A stretch of DNA of 5,817 nt. It comes from an uncultured Clostridia bacterium. GTDB lineage: Bacteria; Bacillota; Clostridia; Peptostreptococcales; Anaerovoracaceae. Made by a program: the position numbers and the translations under genes. Of the stretch, positions 5,690-5,817 are shown in pieces. Under the pieces are notes generated by a model. It made no database searches. It saw only the letters and a program-made list of their open reading frames with translations, and was not told the DNA's origin. The stretch's first letter is position 1. Each line of letters starts with the position of its first letter. The DNA is taken from assembly GCA_937928455.1 (NCBI GenBank), contig CALFUG010000143.1, positions 1 through 5,817 of the forward strand, written 5' to 3'.

Positions 5690-5718
5690 TTGACAATAAA
5701 AATGTCTGGTGATAAACT
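5690..5718 (+). promoter_or_regulatory. Promoter for tRNA-Lys
   Basis: A perfect -35 TTGACA (5690-5695) and a -10 TAAACT (5713-5718, 4 of 6) are separated by 17 nt. The predicted start at about 5725 leaves a leader of roughly 17 nt before the mature tRNA. It begins 13 nt after the 6S T-run, so the tRNA need not rely on readthrough. Confidence 0.7.
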
Positions 5719-5741
5719 ACTTATTGCGTCAAATCCAATAT

Positions 5742-5817
5742 GCACCATTAGCTCAGCTGGCAGAGCACCTGACTCTTAATCAGGGTGTCCAGGGTTCGAA
5801 CCCCTGATGGTGTACCA
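5742..5817 (+). tRNA. tRNA-Lys (anticodon CTT)
   Basis: A complete 76-nt cloverleaf fits exactly. The acceptor GCACCAT pairs with ATGGTGT (first pair G-U); the D stem is GCTC/GAGC; the anticodon stem CCTGA/TCAGG closes loop CTCTTAA with anticodon CTT, reading the lysine codon AAG; the variable loop is GTGTC; the T stem CAGGG/CCCTG closes TTCGAAC. Discriminator A is followed by an encoded CCA that ends at the last base of the window. Further tRNA genes may follow beyond the edge. Confidence 0.98.

Noticed and set aside
5502..5740. A T-box, riboswitch or SRP RNA as the identity of the structured RNA upstream of tRNA-Lys
   Set aside because: I found no T-box TGG-containing bulge, no known riboswitch core and no SRP GGAAG/AGCA motif. 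No coding gene follows directly, and the fold matches 6S RNA end to end.
1..5817. CRISPR arrays, insertion sequences, attachment sites or toxin-antitoxin pairs
   Set aside because: I saw no regularly spaced repeats, transposase fragments, target-site duplications or short gene pairs of that kind. A tRNA lies at the right edge, but no integrase is visible within the window.

Overview
The window looks like a chromosomal segment of an anaerobic low-to-moderate-GC Firmicute, most likely a clostridial (Clostridia) lineage. The reasons are the strong purine-rich ribosome binding sites, a TTG start behind a perfect Shine-Dalgarno, sigma-A type promoters, an ATP-type PEP carboxykinase of the divergent kind I associate with clostridia, a UPF0182 membrane protein and a zinc-ribbon protein anchored by one membrane helix. 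No species can be named from sequence alone.

Layout. Four protein genes lie head to tail on the minus strand. From upstream to downstream they are: (1) a 336-residue protein with an N-terminal membrane anchor and a long Pro/Gln/Arg-rich tail (5171 to 4161); (2) a 486-residue protein with an N-terminal zinc ribbon, a long acidic low-complexity middle and a C-terminal membrane helix (4144 to 2684); (3) pckA, ATP-dependent phosphoenolpyruvate carboxykinase (2578 to 923); (4) the N-terminal 302 residues of a UPF0182 integral membrane protein, which runs off the left edge (908 to 1). Genes 1 and 2 are 16 nt apart and genes 3 and 4 are 14 nt apart, so each pair is probably co-transcribed. A 105-nt gap before pckA holds a candidate separate promoter. 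A good promoter (5272-5300) sits about 100 bp upstream of gene 1.

The right end carries divergent RNA genes on the plus strand. A promoter with a perfect TATAAT (5467-5495) drives a structured transcript of about 176 nt ending in a T7 run at 5671-5677. Its fold is a long interrupted closing stem, a central bubble with a small 3'-side hairpin, and a long terminal arm. With closing-stem sequence like that of E. coli ssrS, this identifies it as 6S RNA, the RNA that binds the sigma-A RNA polymerase holoenzyme and moderates transcription as cells leave rapid growth. A second promoter (5690-5718) precedes a complete tRNA-Lys(CUU) gene at 5742-5817 with encoded CCA.

Working together. pckA links oxaloacetate and PEP (gluconeogenesis, or energy-yielding OAA formation in fermenters). 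The other three proteins are membrane proteins of unknown function, and each has an unusually long hydrophilic, probably disordered cytoplasmic segment. Most notable are the 6S RNA gene, which no ORF-based reading would show; the adjacent pair of oppositely anchored disordered proteins; and a roughly 70-residue Gly/Arg/Asp-rich insertion in the UPF0182 protein.
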